From GAS368 sp965227745 (lineage in GTDB: Bacteria; Verrucomicrobiota; Verrucomicrobiia; Opitutales; Opitutaceae), in the NCBI GenBank assembly GCA_965227745.1, contig OZ245769.1, forward strand, positions 1,674,001 through 1,738,000: 64,000 nucleotides of DNA, in the 5' to 3' direction. A program made the translations under genes and the position numbers. The notes under the pieces were generated by a model. That model was given only the letters and a program-made list of their open reading frames with translations. It made no database searches and was not told the origin of the DNA. Shown one piece after another: positions 6,019-14,757 of this stretch; position 1 is the stretch's first letter; each line of letters opens with the position of its first letter.

Positions 6019-8907
6019 ATGAACCCACGTCCGTCTCCGCGCGTCTCCACTGCACTCGCGCTCATTTCCACGCTCGCGCTCGCCGGCACCGCCGCGCGCC
6101 TGCACGCCCAAACCGCGCCAGCCGCGCCCGCCACCACTCCGGCCCCCGGGACCGACGCCCCCGGCAAGCCAGCCGCCAAGAAACCGGCCGCCAAGCCCGG
6201 CACATCCACCGCCGCGACGGAAGACGCCGCGATGGCCAGGACCGACGAGGTCATCGACCTCTCCCCCTTCGAGGTCAAAGACAACGCCGAGGACAAGTGG
6301 AACGCCACCTCCACCCTGCTCGGTAATCGCACCAACCAGGAACTCATCAGCCTCCCGATGAGCGTCGAGGTCTTGACCAAGGATTTCATGGACGACCTCG
6401 GCGTCATGAACATGGAAGACGCCGCCGCTTTCGTCGCCGGCGTGGGCAGCACGCCCCGCCTCGAGGCCCGCAATGATAATGGCCGCATCTACTTCCGCGG
6501 CCTGAGCGGCAGCAGCAATACCTCGCGCAATTTCTTCCAGTGGTCGGTCCCCTCCGACACCTACAACGTCGAGCGCTTCGACTTCGGCAAGGGCTCCAAT
6601 TCCCTCATGTTCGGCGATGCCACGCCCGGCGGACAAGTCACCACGACCACGAAGCGTGCGCGCCAGCAGAACTTCGCCGAGGTGCAGGGCATCTACGACA
6701 ACTTCGGCTCGTACCGCCTGCAGTTCGACCTGAATCGCAAGCTCACCAAGCAGCTCGCGGTCCGTCTGAACGGCGTGAATCGCGAGGACAAGAGCTGGGT
6801 GAAAAACAGCTACCAGCGTTTCCGCGCCGCCGACCTGGCGATCACGTATCGTCCATTTAAGGACACCCTCATCACCGTCGAGGGCGAGCGCGGCCAGTAT
6901 CAGCGCCGCCGCGCCGACAACACCGCCGCCATCCGCGACATCGCCGCTGCCGGTCGCTCGTTCTCCACGAACAATCGTTGGTACTACACCTCCGATGGCG
7001 ACATCATCCAACGCACCTCTACCAACCCCCCGCTCGCGACGGATCGCTCCGGCACTAGTGGTAATGTCCAGTCCCTCCTCGAGGGCCAGACCGTCGGCGT
7101 GCGCCTCCCCAATGGCTCGCAGAAACTCGTCCAGGGTTTCGCGCGCGACTTCAACCTCCTCGGTTTCGGCGACTACCTCGACCGCCCGTTCAATGTGTTG
7201 ACCGTCATGGTCGAGCAAAACATCGGCAAGCTCTCGCTCCAGTTGTCGTTCAACCAGCAGTTCCAGCATCAGGATCGTAACGACAACTCCTTCGGCGGCA
7301 GCGCCACGCCCCCCGTGATCGACGTCGATGGCAGTGGCCGCTTGTACATCGACCAAGGTGGCAATCTCACCGCCTACAAGATCTTCGGCAATGTCTTCAA
7401 GGCTGGCCGCGTCTCCGCGCTCTACCCCTTTGAGTTCGGTAAATTCGGCAAGCACGCCCTCGTCGTTACCGGCACGCGCAGCCGCGACTTCGCTTTCAAC
7501 CGCCGCTTCGGCCTCGCCAACACCGCCGCCCCAGGTCTCGCCGCCAACAACGCGATCCAGTTCCGCGCCTACCTCGACGATCCCGCGATCTTGACGGGCG
7601 ACGGCTGGAGCAAATTCCGCATCGCGGCGCTGCCCCGCACTGCGACCTTCACACCCGAGATCGTCGAAAGCTACGTCAACACCGGCCCCTTCATCGACAA
7701 TCGCTACACCGCCAACTACACGGCCTCCCTCTCCAGCGAATTCTTCAAGGGCCGCCTGCTCACCCTCGTCGGTATCAGCTACAACAAGATCTCCCGCAAG
7801 GTACCCGTCGATGCGGCCTACGCCACCGACTCCCGTGGCTTCATCACCTTCTACAAGAAGCCCGAGGAGGCGCCGGAGATGTTTACGTACGATCCCAACT
7901 TCAACCTCTCGGCCAAGAGCACGACCGCTGGCGTGAACTACATGCTCTTCCGCGGTGACAGCTACAAGATCGTCCCGTACGCCAGCTACACCGAGTCATT
8001 CAACTGGCAGTCGCAGCTCATCTTCACCGGTCGCAGCCTCGGTCCCATCACGGGCACGACGCGCGAGGCCGGTATCAAGAATCAGTTCATGAACGGCCGC
8101 CTCGAGTTCAATCTCGCCGCCTTCAAGACCGAGCGCCAGAACGCCGGCTTCGCTTGGAGCCCCAACACCGTCTCCGCCACGCAGCTCGAGGATCTTTTCA
8201 ATCCGAACGGCCTGCTGCCGAGCGACCCGAAATACTTCCACGTCGAGACCGGCCTCAACAACGAGTCGCGCGAGGTCAATTCCCAGGAGCAATCCAAGGG
8301 CATCGAAGCCTCGCTCAATGCCAACCTCAAGGGTCTGCGCATGCGCCTCAACTTCGCTAAGATCAAGGTCCAGTCCGCCCGCGACTTCTCCGAGTTCAAG
8401 GCGCTGCTTGATGCCGCCATCGCCCGCACCAATGCCGCCAACGCCCCCGGTGGCGACCGCACACAAGCCGAGTCGGCGACGAACATCGCCAACGCCCTCG
8501 ATATCTACGCGCAGAACACCAATACCAACGTCGTGCTCGGTCGCCGCAGCGCGCCCTTCACCGGCAGCTTCGCCCTCGACTACACCATCAGCCAGGTGCG
8601 TGGCTTGCGCGCCGGTCTCACCGGCACTTGGACGCCCAACTACTCCCTGGCCCTCATCAACGGCGTGGTCTACAAGGGCGGCGGCGCACTGCCGCTGAAC
8701 CTATACGTGATCTACGACCGCAAGGTATTCGAGCGCAACGTCTCCTTCCGCCTCGGCTTTAATCGTGTCTACGACCTGATCCAAGGCGACAGCAAGTACT
8801 ACAAGACCGGCTCCAACAGCACCAACCTCGCCACCGGCAAGCCGAACTACCTCTACCGCTACACCGAGCCGATGACCTCGACCGCGAGTATGACCGTCCG
8901 GTTCTAA
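6019..8907 (+). CDS. TonB-dependent outer-membrane receptor
   Basis: The 962-residue protein is an outer-membrane TonB-dependent receptor with a signal peptide (residues about 1-32, ending AQ), a Pro/Ala/Lys-rich spacer, and an N-terminal box DEVIDLSPFEV that probably contains the TonB-interaction segment. A plug domain follows (SLPMSVEVLTKDFMDDL, then the NVERFDFGKG and GGQVTTTTKRA segments), then a long beta-barrel ending in aromatic VRF. The C-terminal Phe is typical of outer-membrane barrels. The ATG at 6019 was chosen because it starts the signal peptide. The ligand cannot be predicted; no binding-protein or transporter gene lies next to it. A strong terminator follows, so it seems monocistronic. 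Confidence 0.9.
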   Translation: MNPRPSPRVSTALALISTLALAGTAARLHAQTAPAAPATTPAPGTDAPGKPAAKKPAAKPGTSTAATEDAAMARTDEVIDLSPFEVKDNAEDKWNATSTLLGNRTNQELISLPMSVEVLTKDFMDDLGVMNMEDAAAFVAGVGSTPRLEARNDNGRIYFRGLSGSSNTSRNFFQWSVPSDTYNVERFDFGKGSNSLMFGDATPGGQVTTTTKRARQQNFAEVQGIYDNFGSYRLQFDLNRKLTKQLAVRLNGVNREDKSWVKNSYQRFRAADLAITYRPFKDTLITVEGERGQYQRRRADNTAAIRDIAAAGRSFSTNNRWYYTSDGDIIQRTSTNPPLATDRSGTSGNVQSLLEGQTVGVRLPNGSQKLVQGFARDFNLLGFGDYLDRPFNVLTVMVEQNIGKLSLQLSFNQQFQHQDRNDNSFGGSATPPVIDVDGSGRLYIDQGGNLTAYKIFGNVFKAGRVSALYPFEFGKFGKHALVVTGTRSRDFAFNRRFGLANTAAPGLAANNAIQFRAYLDDPAILTGDGWSKFRIAALPRTATFTPEIVESYVNTGPFIDNRYTANYTASLSSEFFKGRLLTLVGISYNKISRKVPVDAAYATDSRGFITFYKKPEEAPEMFTYDPNFNLSAKSTTAGVNYMLFRGDSYKIVPYASYTESFNWQSQLIFTGRSLGPITGTTREAGIKNQFMNGRLEFNLAAFKTERQNAGFAWSPNTVSATQLEDLFNPNGLLPSDPKYFHVETGLNNESREVNSQEQSKGIEASLNANLKGLRMRLNFAKIKVQSARDFSEFKALLDAAIARTNAANAPGGDRTQAESATNIANALDIYAQNTNTNVVLGRRSAPFTGSFALDYTISQVRGLRAGLTGTWTPNYSLALINGVVYKGGGALPLNLYVIYDRKVFERNVSFRLGFNRVYDLIQGDSKYYKTGSNSTNLATGKPNYLYRYTEPMTSTASMTVRF

Positions 8908-8934
8908 GCAAATCGGTTAACTTGATTCCTCACC

Positions 8935-8966
8935 AAAGAGGTGCGCCCCCGCGCACCTCTTTTTTT
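8935..8966. terminator. Intrinsic terminator after the TonB receptor
   Basis: AAAGAGGTGCGC (8935-8946) pairs exactly with GCGCACCTCTTT (8951-8962) and is followed by further T residues. With A residues on the other flank, it could also serve the convergent ABC exporter gene. Confidence 0.9.
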
Positions 8967-9079
8967 GCGTCGATATAGTCGCCAGCCGATGACGTGATCT
9001 TTCTCTTTCCTCTTTCTCTTAATCTTTCTCTCGTTCCCGCCGGGAAATCGCCGCCAATATATTTGGCTAACGAGAAAAA

Positions 9080-11089
9080 CTAAGAAGAAAGAGCAAGACC
9101 TCCCCCAGCGCCCCCCGCCTCCGCCCGCGCCGACTCCATCTGCCGTTGCACCATGTCGTAGTAAACTCCGCGCGCCGCCATGAGTTCGTCGTGTGTGCCG
9201 CGCTCGGTGACCCGACCGTCTTCGAGCAACAAGATCAAATTGGCCCGCCGAATCGTCGAGAGCCGGTGCGCGATCACAAACGTCGTCCGTCCCGCGAGCA
9301 GTTCCGCCATCGAGGCCTGAATGAGTTGCTCACTCTCCGTGTCGAGATTGCTCGTCGCCTCGTCGAGAATCAGAATCTGCGGCGACGCCAGAATCGCCCG
9401 CGCAATCGCGAGCCGTTGTTGCTGCCCACCCGAGAGCTTCACGCCCCGCTCGCCGATCGTGGTGTTGTAGCCGTCTTTAAGCCGCACGATGAACTCGTGG
9501 GCATTTGCCCGCCGCGCCGCTTCCTCGACCTCGGCCTGAGTGGCCTCACGGCGTCCATAGGCGATATTGTCGCTCACCGAGCCGTCGAAGAGAAACACGT
9601 CCTGCTGCACGATGGCGAGGAGCGCGCGAAAGCTGCGCAGGCGCAGGTCGCGGAGATCGACGCCATTGAGCGTGATGCGCCCCTGCGACGGATCGTGGAA
9701 GCGCGCGACCAGGTCGGTCACCGTGGTCTTGCCCGCGCCACTGCGTCCTACCAGCGCGACCACCGATCCGCCGGGCACGACCACGTCGAGCCCCTTCACC
9801 ACGGGCCGCCCTGCATTGTACTCGAAAAACACCTTCTCGAAGCGAATCTCTTTCACCACTGCCGGCGCATCGACTGCCCCAGGTCGGTCCGGTTTATCCG
9901 GCGGCATCGCCAGCACTTCGAAAACGCGCTCCATCGCCGCGAGCGAGCGCTGCAATTCGGAAAACGAACTCACCAAGCTCCACACCGGGCTCAGCAGTAA
10001 AAACGTGTACCACTGAAATGCCATGATATCGCCAATGGATGCGCCACCCGCGATATTCAGGTGGCCGCCATACCAGATGATCACGACGTTGACCGCCGAG
10101 ACGAGCAGGCCCCACGAGGTCCACAGCACCATCTCGCGGCGCTGGGCAAACATCTCCTTGCGCAGCACGGAGTGTCGCCCCGCAAGGTAATCGCGCATCT
10201 CCAGCAATTCGCGGCCAAACGCCCGCACCACGCGAATGCCGGAAAACGTTTCCCCCACCCGTCCATCGATCTGCTCCACTTCCTTGCGCACCGAGCGATA
10301 GATCGGGCGCACGCGGCGGGCAAAGATGAAGCTCGCCAGCATCGCTCCGGGGATCACCGCCATCGCCGTCAGCGCGAGCCGCCAGTTGAGCGTGAGGAGC
10401 ACGCCGAGTGCGACGAGCAGGCGCACCACCGACAGCGCCGGCGAGAGAATCGCCATCTGGAGCAGGCCCGCCGTGGTATCCACATCGCCCGTCAGGCGCG
10501 ATAGCACTCCGCCGGTTTTCATGTCCCACACATTGGCGAGCGGCAGGTGCAGCAGGCGGTGAAACATCACGCGCCGCAGCGAGAGCATGACCCGCACATT
10601 GAGGATGCGCTGCCGGTAATCCTTCACCGCGTTGATCACCGCGGTGATCACAATTACCAGGAGAAAAGCCATCCCGGCCAAATGCAGTTGCGAGAGTTTC
10701 GCCGCCTGATCGAGACTGTTGTTAAGCAGCACGCGATCGATGATGAAGCGCATGAACAGCGGCTCGACCATCTGCAGGCCGGCAGCAATCAGGGCGAAAA
10801 AGAACATGACCAGCACCTCGTACCGATAGGGCCGCAGCCACCGCAGGTAGCCGCGCGCAAACTCCCGCCGTCGCCCACCGAAAAGCTGTTTCAGTTGACG
10901 TGCGAGTCCGGTCTTCGCGTTGTCCGTCGGCGATGCATCTGATTTTCCTCCGGAAGCATCGGTCGCGACTCCTGCCGCGGACGCACTCTTCGCAGCCTCA
11001 TCGGAATCGCTTTTCTCCTCGAGCCGGCGATTTTTGTAATCCTCGACGAATTTCTTGTACCGGGCACGCGACGAGCGGGGCTGATTCAT
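9080..11089 (-). CDS. ABC exporter, fused permease and ATPase (MsbA/LmrA type)
   Basis: The 669-residue half-transporter has a charged N-terminal segment (about 90 residues), a six-helix membrane domain and a nucleotide-binding domain. The Walker A is GRSGAGKTT (near residue 450), the signature is LSGGQQQ (near 552) and the Walker B is ILILDEATSNLD, with an H-loop in VIAHRLSTI. Such proteins work as dimers that pump lipids, peptides or drugs outward; the cargo is not predictable. It lies 15 bp downstream of the TlpA-like gene in the same direction, so the two are probably co-transcribed. The lysine-, serine- and alanine-rich N-terminal extension is longer than usual. Confidence 0.92.
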   Translation of the reverse strand: MNQPRSSRARYKKFVEDYKNRRLEEKSDSDEAAKSASAAGVATDASGGKSDASPTDNAKTGLARQLKQLFGGRRREFARGYLRWLRPYRYEVLVMFFFALIAAGLQMVEPLFMRFIIDRVLLNNSLDQAAKLSQLHLAGMAFLLVIVITAVINAVKDYRQRILNVRVMLSLRRVMFHRLLHLPLANVWDMKTGGVLSRLTGDVDTTAGLLQMAILSPALSVVRLLVALGVLLTLNWRLALTAMAVIPGAMLASFIFARRVRPIYRSVRKEVEQIDGRVGETFSGIRVVRAFGRELLEMRDYLAGRHSVLRKEMFAQRREMVLWTSWGLLVSAVNVVIIWYGGHLNIAGGASIGDIMAFQWYTFLLLSPVWSLVSSFSELQRSLAAMERVFEVLAMPPDKPDRPGAVDAPAVVKEIRFEKVFFEYNAGRPVVKGLDVVVPGGSVVALVGRSGAGKTTVTDLVARFHDPSQGRITLNGVDLRDLRLRSFRALLAIVQQDVFLFDGSVSDNIAYGRREATQAEVEEAARRANAHEFIVRLKDGYNTTIGERGVKLSGGQQQRLAIARAILASPQILILDEATSNLDTESEQLIQASMAELLAGRTTFVIAHRLSTIRRANLILLLEDGRVTERGTHDELMAARGVYYDMVQRQMESARAEAGGAGGGLALSS

Positions 11090-11104
11090 GAGGGAGCGTG
11101 GGAG

Positions 11105-12238
11105 TTATTTCTTCGCGGGCTTCGCCCCCAGGCGCGCCGCCAACACGTCCGCGAGTTGCTTCCCCCGCACGTCTTTCGCCACGACGCGCCCCTCGGGATC
11201 GAGCAGGAAATTGGACGGCAGCGCCGTGACATTGTAGCGCGCCGCCAGAGGACTCTTCCACGCGCTCAAATCGGAGATGTGCCGCCAAGTGGCTTTGTCT
11301 TTGGCGATGGCGGTACGCCAGCCTCGCCCATCTTGGTCCACCGAGACGGCAAGAATTTCGAAACCCGCAGCTTGATATTTCGAGTACAGCTCGACGTAAC
11401 TGCGATTCTCGATGCGGCAGGGGGCGCACCAGGAAGCCCAAAAATCCACGAGCACATGCCGCCCGCGCAGAGAAGTGAGCGAAACCATGCCACCGTCCGG
11501 CGAGGGCCCGCTCAGCTCAGGCGCGAGCGCGCCAATCGCTACTATCCGAAACCGCGCGATGCGTTCCTTCATCAAGCGCGCAATCTCTGCTCCGGGATGA
11601 GCCCTAGCATACTCCTCGACCATCGTCGCCAGTTCGTCGAGGCGATAGTCGCCATCCCAACGCAGTGAGGCCGCGTAGAGCGCCGCCGAGCCGCGCAGCT
11701 TCGCCAGCGAAAAATCATTCAACTCGCGGCGATGATCGCGGTACGCGACGACTTCTTTTTCTGCGAGTTGCTCGGCCGCCGCTTCGTCGCCGTCCGCCCG
11801 ACTCTTCGCCCCTGCCGCGCGTACCGGCAGGACGAGCCGCCCCAGCGATTCTTCCCGCGCAGCCTCGTAAGCGAGGTAAGCCGCCTGATCGGGGCCACCC
11901 TCGACCCGCAGCTTCCGCTCTTCCCCTAGCGCACTCACGCGCAACGTCTGGCCATCACCCGCCACGAACGAAACGTCCGCCTCGCCGATCGTAACCGTGA
12001 AAAGCCCGGGCTCCGCCCCAGTCGCGATCTTAAATTTTCCGCCCACGAGCCGCTGGGTCGTCACGGGCGTCGCCTCGCGCGATTCCAGCGATTCGCGGCT
12101 CAATACCACCGGGCCATCCGGCCATGACGCCGGCAACGCACCGGTCACCTCAAACGCCGCCTGCAACGTGCCGACACCGACGCATAGCATCGCGCCCCAT
12201 GTTATCCACGCCAGCACTCGCCTCGAATATCCGATCAT
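11105..12238 (-). CDS. TlpA-like thiol:disulfide interchange protein
   Basis: The 377-residue protein has an N-terminal hydrophobic export signal (residues about 8-28), a DUF4369-like N-terminal half and a C-terminal thioredoxin domain with the redox motif WCAPC (C271, C274). A cis-proline loop (ALPSNFLLD) lies further on. It probably acts in the periplasm as a reductase for disulfides in exported proteins or cytochromes. The two-domain layout is common in Bacteroidota and Verrucomicrobiota. It precedes the ABC exporter by 15 bp in an apparent operon; a functional link to the exporter is possible but not shown. Confidence 0.85.
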   Translation of the reverse strand: MIGYSRRVLAWITWGAMLCVGVGTLQAAFEVTGALPASWPDGPVVLSRESLESREATPVTTQRLVGGKFKIATGAEPGLFTVTIGEADVSFVAGDGQTLRVSALGEERKLRVEGGPDQAAYLAYEAAREESLGRLVLPVRAAGAKSRADGDEAAAEQLAEKEVVAYRDHRRELNDFSLAKLRGSAALYAASLRWDGDYRLDELATMVEEYARAHPGAEIARLMKERIARFRIVAIGALAPELSGPSPDGGMVSLTSLRGRHVLVDFWASWCAPCRIENRSYVELYSKYQAAGFEILAVSVDQDGRGWRTAIAKDKATWRHISDLSAWKSPLAARYNVTALPSNFLLDPEGRVVAKDVRGKQLADVLAARLGAKPAKK

Positions 12239-12341
12239 TTAGCCACGGTAACATCCCCGGCCTGCTCGGCAAGTGGTCACGACGGCATTTCATCCTCGCT
12301 CGCCGTGGTCACTGGCGCAAAATCGTACCACCCTCTCCCCT

Positions 12342-13145
12342 ATGTTCGCCGTTCGCCATCTCCTCCGCCTTGCCTTGGTTTCGTTTTTCCTGCCGGGCTT
12401 GGCCCGCGCCGAATCCGCCGCCCTTCCGGCCAAGGAAAACTTTCACCTGTTCCTCCTCGTCGGCCAGTCCAACATGGCTGGCCGCGGCATTGTCGAGGCC
12501 CAGGACAAGGCGCCGCTTCCGCGCATCTTGATGTTGAACAAGGCCGGTGAATGGGTGCCCGCTGTGGACCCGCTTCATTTCGATAAGACCGCCGCCGGAG
12601 TCGGTCTCGGCCGCACGTTCGCCAAGCTCATCGCCGAGGCCAATCCCAACGTCACCATCGGCCTCATCCCCGCTGCGGTCGGCGGCTCGCCCATCGATGC
12701 CTGGCAACCCGGCTACTACTACCAGCCCACGCAAAGCCATCCCTGGGACGACGCGATGGCCCGCGCCAAGCTCGCGCTCAAAGCCGGCACGCTGAAAGGC
12801 ATCCTCTGGCATCAAGGCGAGTCGGATTCCAACAAGGAGCTGGCCCCGGTTTACGAGGGAAAACTTCACAATCTCATTGCTCGCATGCGAACGGAGCTGA
12901 ACGCGCCCCACGTACCCTTCGTGGTCGGCCAGCTCGGACAATTCAAAGACAGCCCGTGGAACGAATTCAAAAAGCAGGTCGACCAAGCCCATCGCGACCT
13001 ACCCAAGAAAGTACCCAACACCGCCTTCGCCGGCTCCGAGGGGCTCACGGACAAAGGCGACAAGACCCACTTCAATTCCGAGTCCTACCGCGAATTCGGC
13101 AAGCGCTACGCGGAGGCTTACCTGAAATTGGTGAATGGGAAGTAA
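12342..13145 (+). CDS. SASA-type carbohydrate esterase (sialate O-acetylesterase family)
   Basis: The 267-residue secreted protein has a signal peptide (residues 1-23, ending ARA) and the SGNH-hydrolase motifs of the DUF303/SASA group: GQSNM with the nucleophile S43, WHQGESD at 156-162, and a C-terminal GDKTHFN whose Asp and His complete the triad. It likely removes acetyl groups from plant or microbial polysaccharides. The ATG at 12342 was chosen because it begins the signal peptide; the longer open frame has a proline-rich, unlikely leader. It stands alone between oppositely directed genes. Confidence 0.88.
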   Translation: MFAVRHLLRLALVSFFLPGLARAESAALPAKENFHLFLLVGQSNMAGRGIVEAQDKAPLPRILMLNKAGEWVPAVDPLHFDKTAAGVGLGRTFAKLIAEANPNVTIGLIPAAVGGSPIDAWQPGYYYQPTQSHPWDDAMARAKLALKAGTLKGILWHQGESDSNKELAPVYEGKLHNLIARMRTELNAPHVPFVVGQLGQFKDSPWNEFKKQVDQAHRDLPKKVPNTAFAGSEGLTDKGDKTHFNSESYREFGKRYAEAYLKLVNGK

Positions 13146-13169
13146 CTTGTCCGCGGACTCATGATCGAG

Positions 13170-13238
13170 CTGTGGGAGGGGCTTTATGCCCCGACAAATT
13201 TACGTCGCGCATTGTGTCGGGGCATAAAGCCCCTCCCC
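13170..13238. repeat. Palindromic REP-like element, paired arms
   Basis: Two copies of the same 24-base core face each other: CTGTGGGAGGGGCTTTATGC plus CCCGACA on the left (13170-13196) and its reverse complement from 13215 to about 13237. They leave a loop of about 18 bases. The pair sits between two converging genes and would form a long hairpin acting as a bidirectional terminator. A single copy is at 4469-4495. Confidence 0.8.
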
Positions 13239-13264
13239 CCAGTTTGCCAGCACGCAGAGCCCCT

Positions 13265-14698
13265 CTACACCGCCGCCTTGGTGAGCTTCGTGTACGCTCG
13301 CCCCTCATTCTGATCGATGCGCTCGGGCCGCCCTTGATGATGATAAATCACCTTGGTGTGATCCATGCCGAGGAGATACATGATGGTCGCGTGCAGATCG
13401 TGCACATGCAGCCGATCCTTTACCGCGTAGAGCCCGAGGTCGTCCGTCGCCCCGATGGTCTGGCCACCGCGCACGCCGCCGCCGGCCATCCACATCGTGA
13501 AGCCCGTGGGGTTGTGGTCACGTCCGCCGCTCTGCTCCGTCATCGGCGTGCGTCCAAATTCCCCACCCCAGATCACGAGGGTCTCATCGAGCAGACCGCG
13601 TGATTTCAAATCGGCGAGCAGGCCCGCGATCGGTTTGTCGACCGAATTGCAGAGCTTCGAGTGGTTCTCCTCGAGCTTGGTATGAGCGTCCCACGCGCTG
13701 CCGGCGCCACTGTAAAGCTGCACGAAGCGCACGCCGTGCTCCACAAGCCGGCGCGCGAGGAGGCAGTTGCGGCCAAAGACCGCCGTCTCTTTTTGATCGA
13801 TGCCGTAGAGCTGCTTTGTCGCGGCGGTTTCCTTGCTCAGGTCGACCGCGCCGGGTGCTTCGGCCTGCATTTGGTAGGCGAGTTCGTAGCTGCGGATGCG
13901 GGCCTCAAGTTCGGTATTATCCGCGCGCGTCTTGGCGTGCATTCCGTTGAGCTGCGTGAGGAGGTCGAGTTTGGCGCGCTGCCGGTCGGGGTTCATTCCT
14001 TTCGGCGTATCCAGATTTCGGATCGGCACGCCGTCCGGGCTGAATTCCACGCCTTGATGCACCGCCGGCATGAAACCGGTGCCCCAGTTGCGTGTGCCAT
14101 TAATGACTTCCTTCTCGCTGTCTTTGATGACGACGAAGCCCGGCAAGTTTTGGTTGATCGTGCCGATGCCGTAGTCGACCCATGCACCGAGCGAGGGCCG
14201 GCCACCGAAGACCGAGCCCGTGTTCATCTGGCAGACGCCACCCGCGTGGTTGATGCCATCGGAGACGCACGACTTGATGATCGCCAGATCGTCCGCGTGC
14301 TGCGCTACATTCGGAAACCAGTCCGAGATCCAGAGCCCGCTTTGGCCATACTGCTTCCACGTGCGCTTCGAGCCGAGGATGGGCGTATTGGATTCGCCCA
14401 TCGCGAGGATCGGCTGCTTGAAACTCGGCGGCAACTTCTGGCCCGCGAGTTCATTGAGCAGGGGCTTGCGGTCGAAGGTATCGAGGTGACTCGGTCCGCC
14501 CTCCATGAAGAGGAAAATGACGTTCTTCGCCTTGCCCACGCGGCTCGCCATCTGCGCGGCCGCCGGGGTCACCGCCCCGGTCGCGCCCCAGATCGGCTGC
14601 TTGAGTAGCGCCGCAAGCGCGACCGCTCCAAAGCCACAGCCGGCAGTTTTCAGAAAGTCGCGACGTGAGGTGGCGTAGTTAAAATTATTACAGGGCAT
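13265..14698 (-). CDS. DUF1501 family protein, Tat-exported
   Basis: The 477-residue protein starts with a twin-arginine signal (SRRDFLK, residues 11-17) and continues with the alkaline-phosphatase/sulfatase-like fold of DUF1501, seen in VIFLFMEGGPSHLDTFD near the start and in WGGEFGRTP and GRDHNPTGFT near the end. DUF1501 proteins are numerous in Planctomycetota and Verrucomicrobiota and nearly always accompany a PSD1 cytochrome protein, as here (59 bp gap). Their enzymatic role is still unsettled. The ATG at 14698 was chosen since it starts the Tat signal; the longer frame overlaps the upstream gene's 3' end. Confidence 0.92.
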   Translation of the reverse strand: MPCNNFNYATSRRDFLKTAGCGFGAVALAALLKQPIWGATGAVTPAAAQMASRVGKAKNVIFLFMEGGPSHLDTFDRKPLLNELAGQKLPPSFKQPILAMGESNTPILGSKRTWKQYGQSGLWISDWFPNVAQHADDLAIIKSCVSDGINHAGGVCQMNTGSVFGGRPSLGAWVDYGIGTINQNLPGFVVIKDSEKEVINGTRNWGTGFMPAVHQGVEFSPDGVPIRNLDTPKGMNPDRQRAKLDLLTQLNGMHAKTRADNTELEARIRSYELAYQMQAEAPGAVDLSKETAATKQLYGIDQKETAVFGRNCLLARRLVEHGVRFVQLYSGAGSAWDAHTKLEENHSKLCNSVDKPIAGLLADLKSRGLLDETLVIWGGEFGRTPMTEQSGGRDHNPTGFTMWMAGGGVRGGQTIGATDDLGLYAVKDRLHVHDLHATIMYLLGMDHTKVIYHHQGRPERIDQNEGRAYTKLTKAAV

Positions 14699-14757
14699 GG
14701 GACGAAAGGCTGACAGTCTGAGAGGAGGGTTTTGGGGTCTCGGGGGCGGAGCGCAGC

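Noticed and set aside
4890..6488. Longer 532-residue form of the serine hydrolase
   Set aside because: The upstream 219 codons overlap the TonB receptor's signal-peptide region on the other strand and lack a start signal; the lipoprotein signal begins at 5831.
5911..7455. 514-codon minus-strand frame opposite the TonB receptor
   Set aside because: It is antisense to a complete receptor gene and shows no domain.
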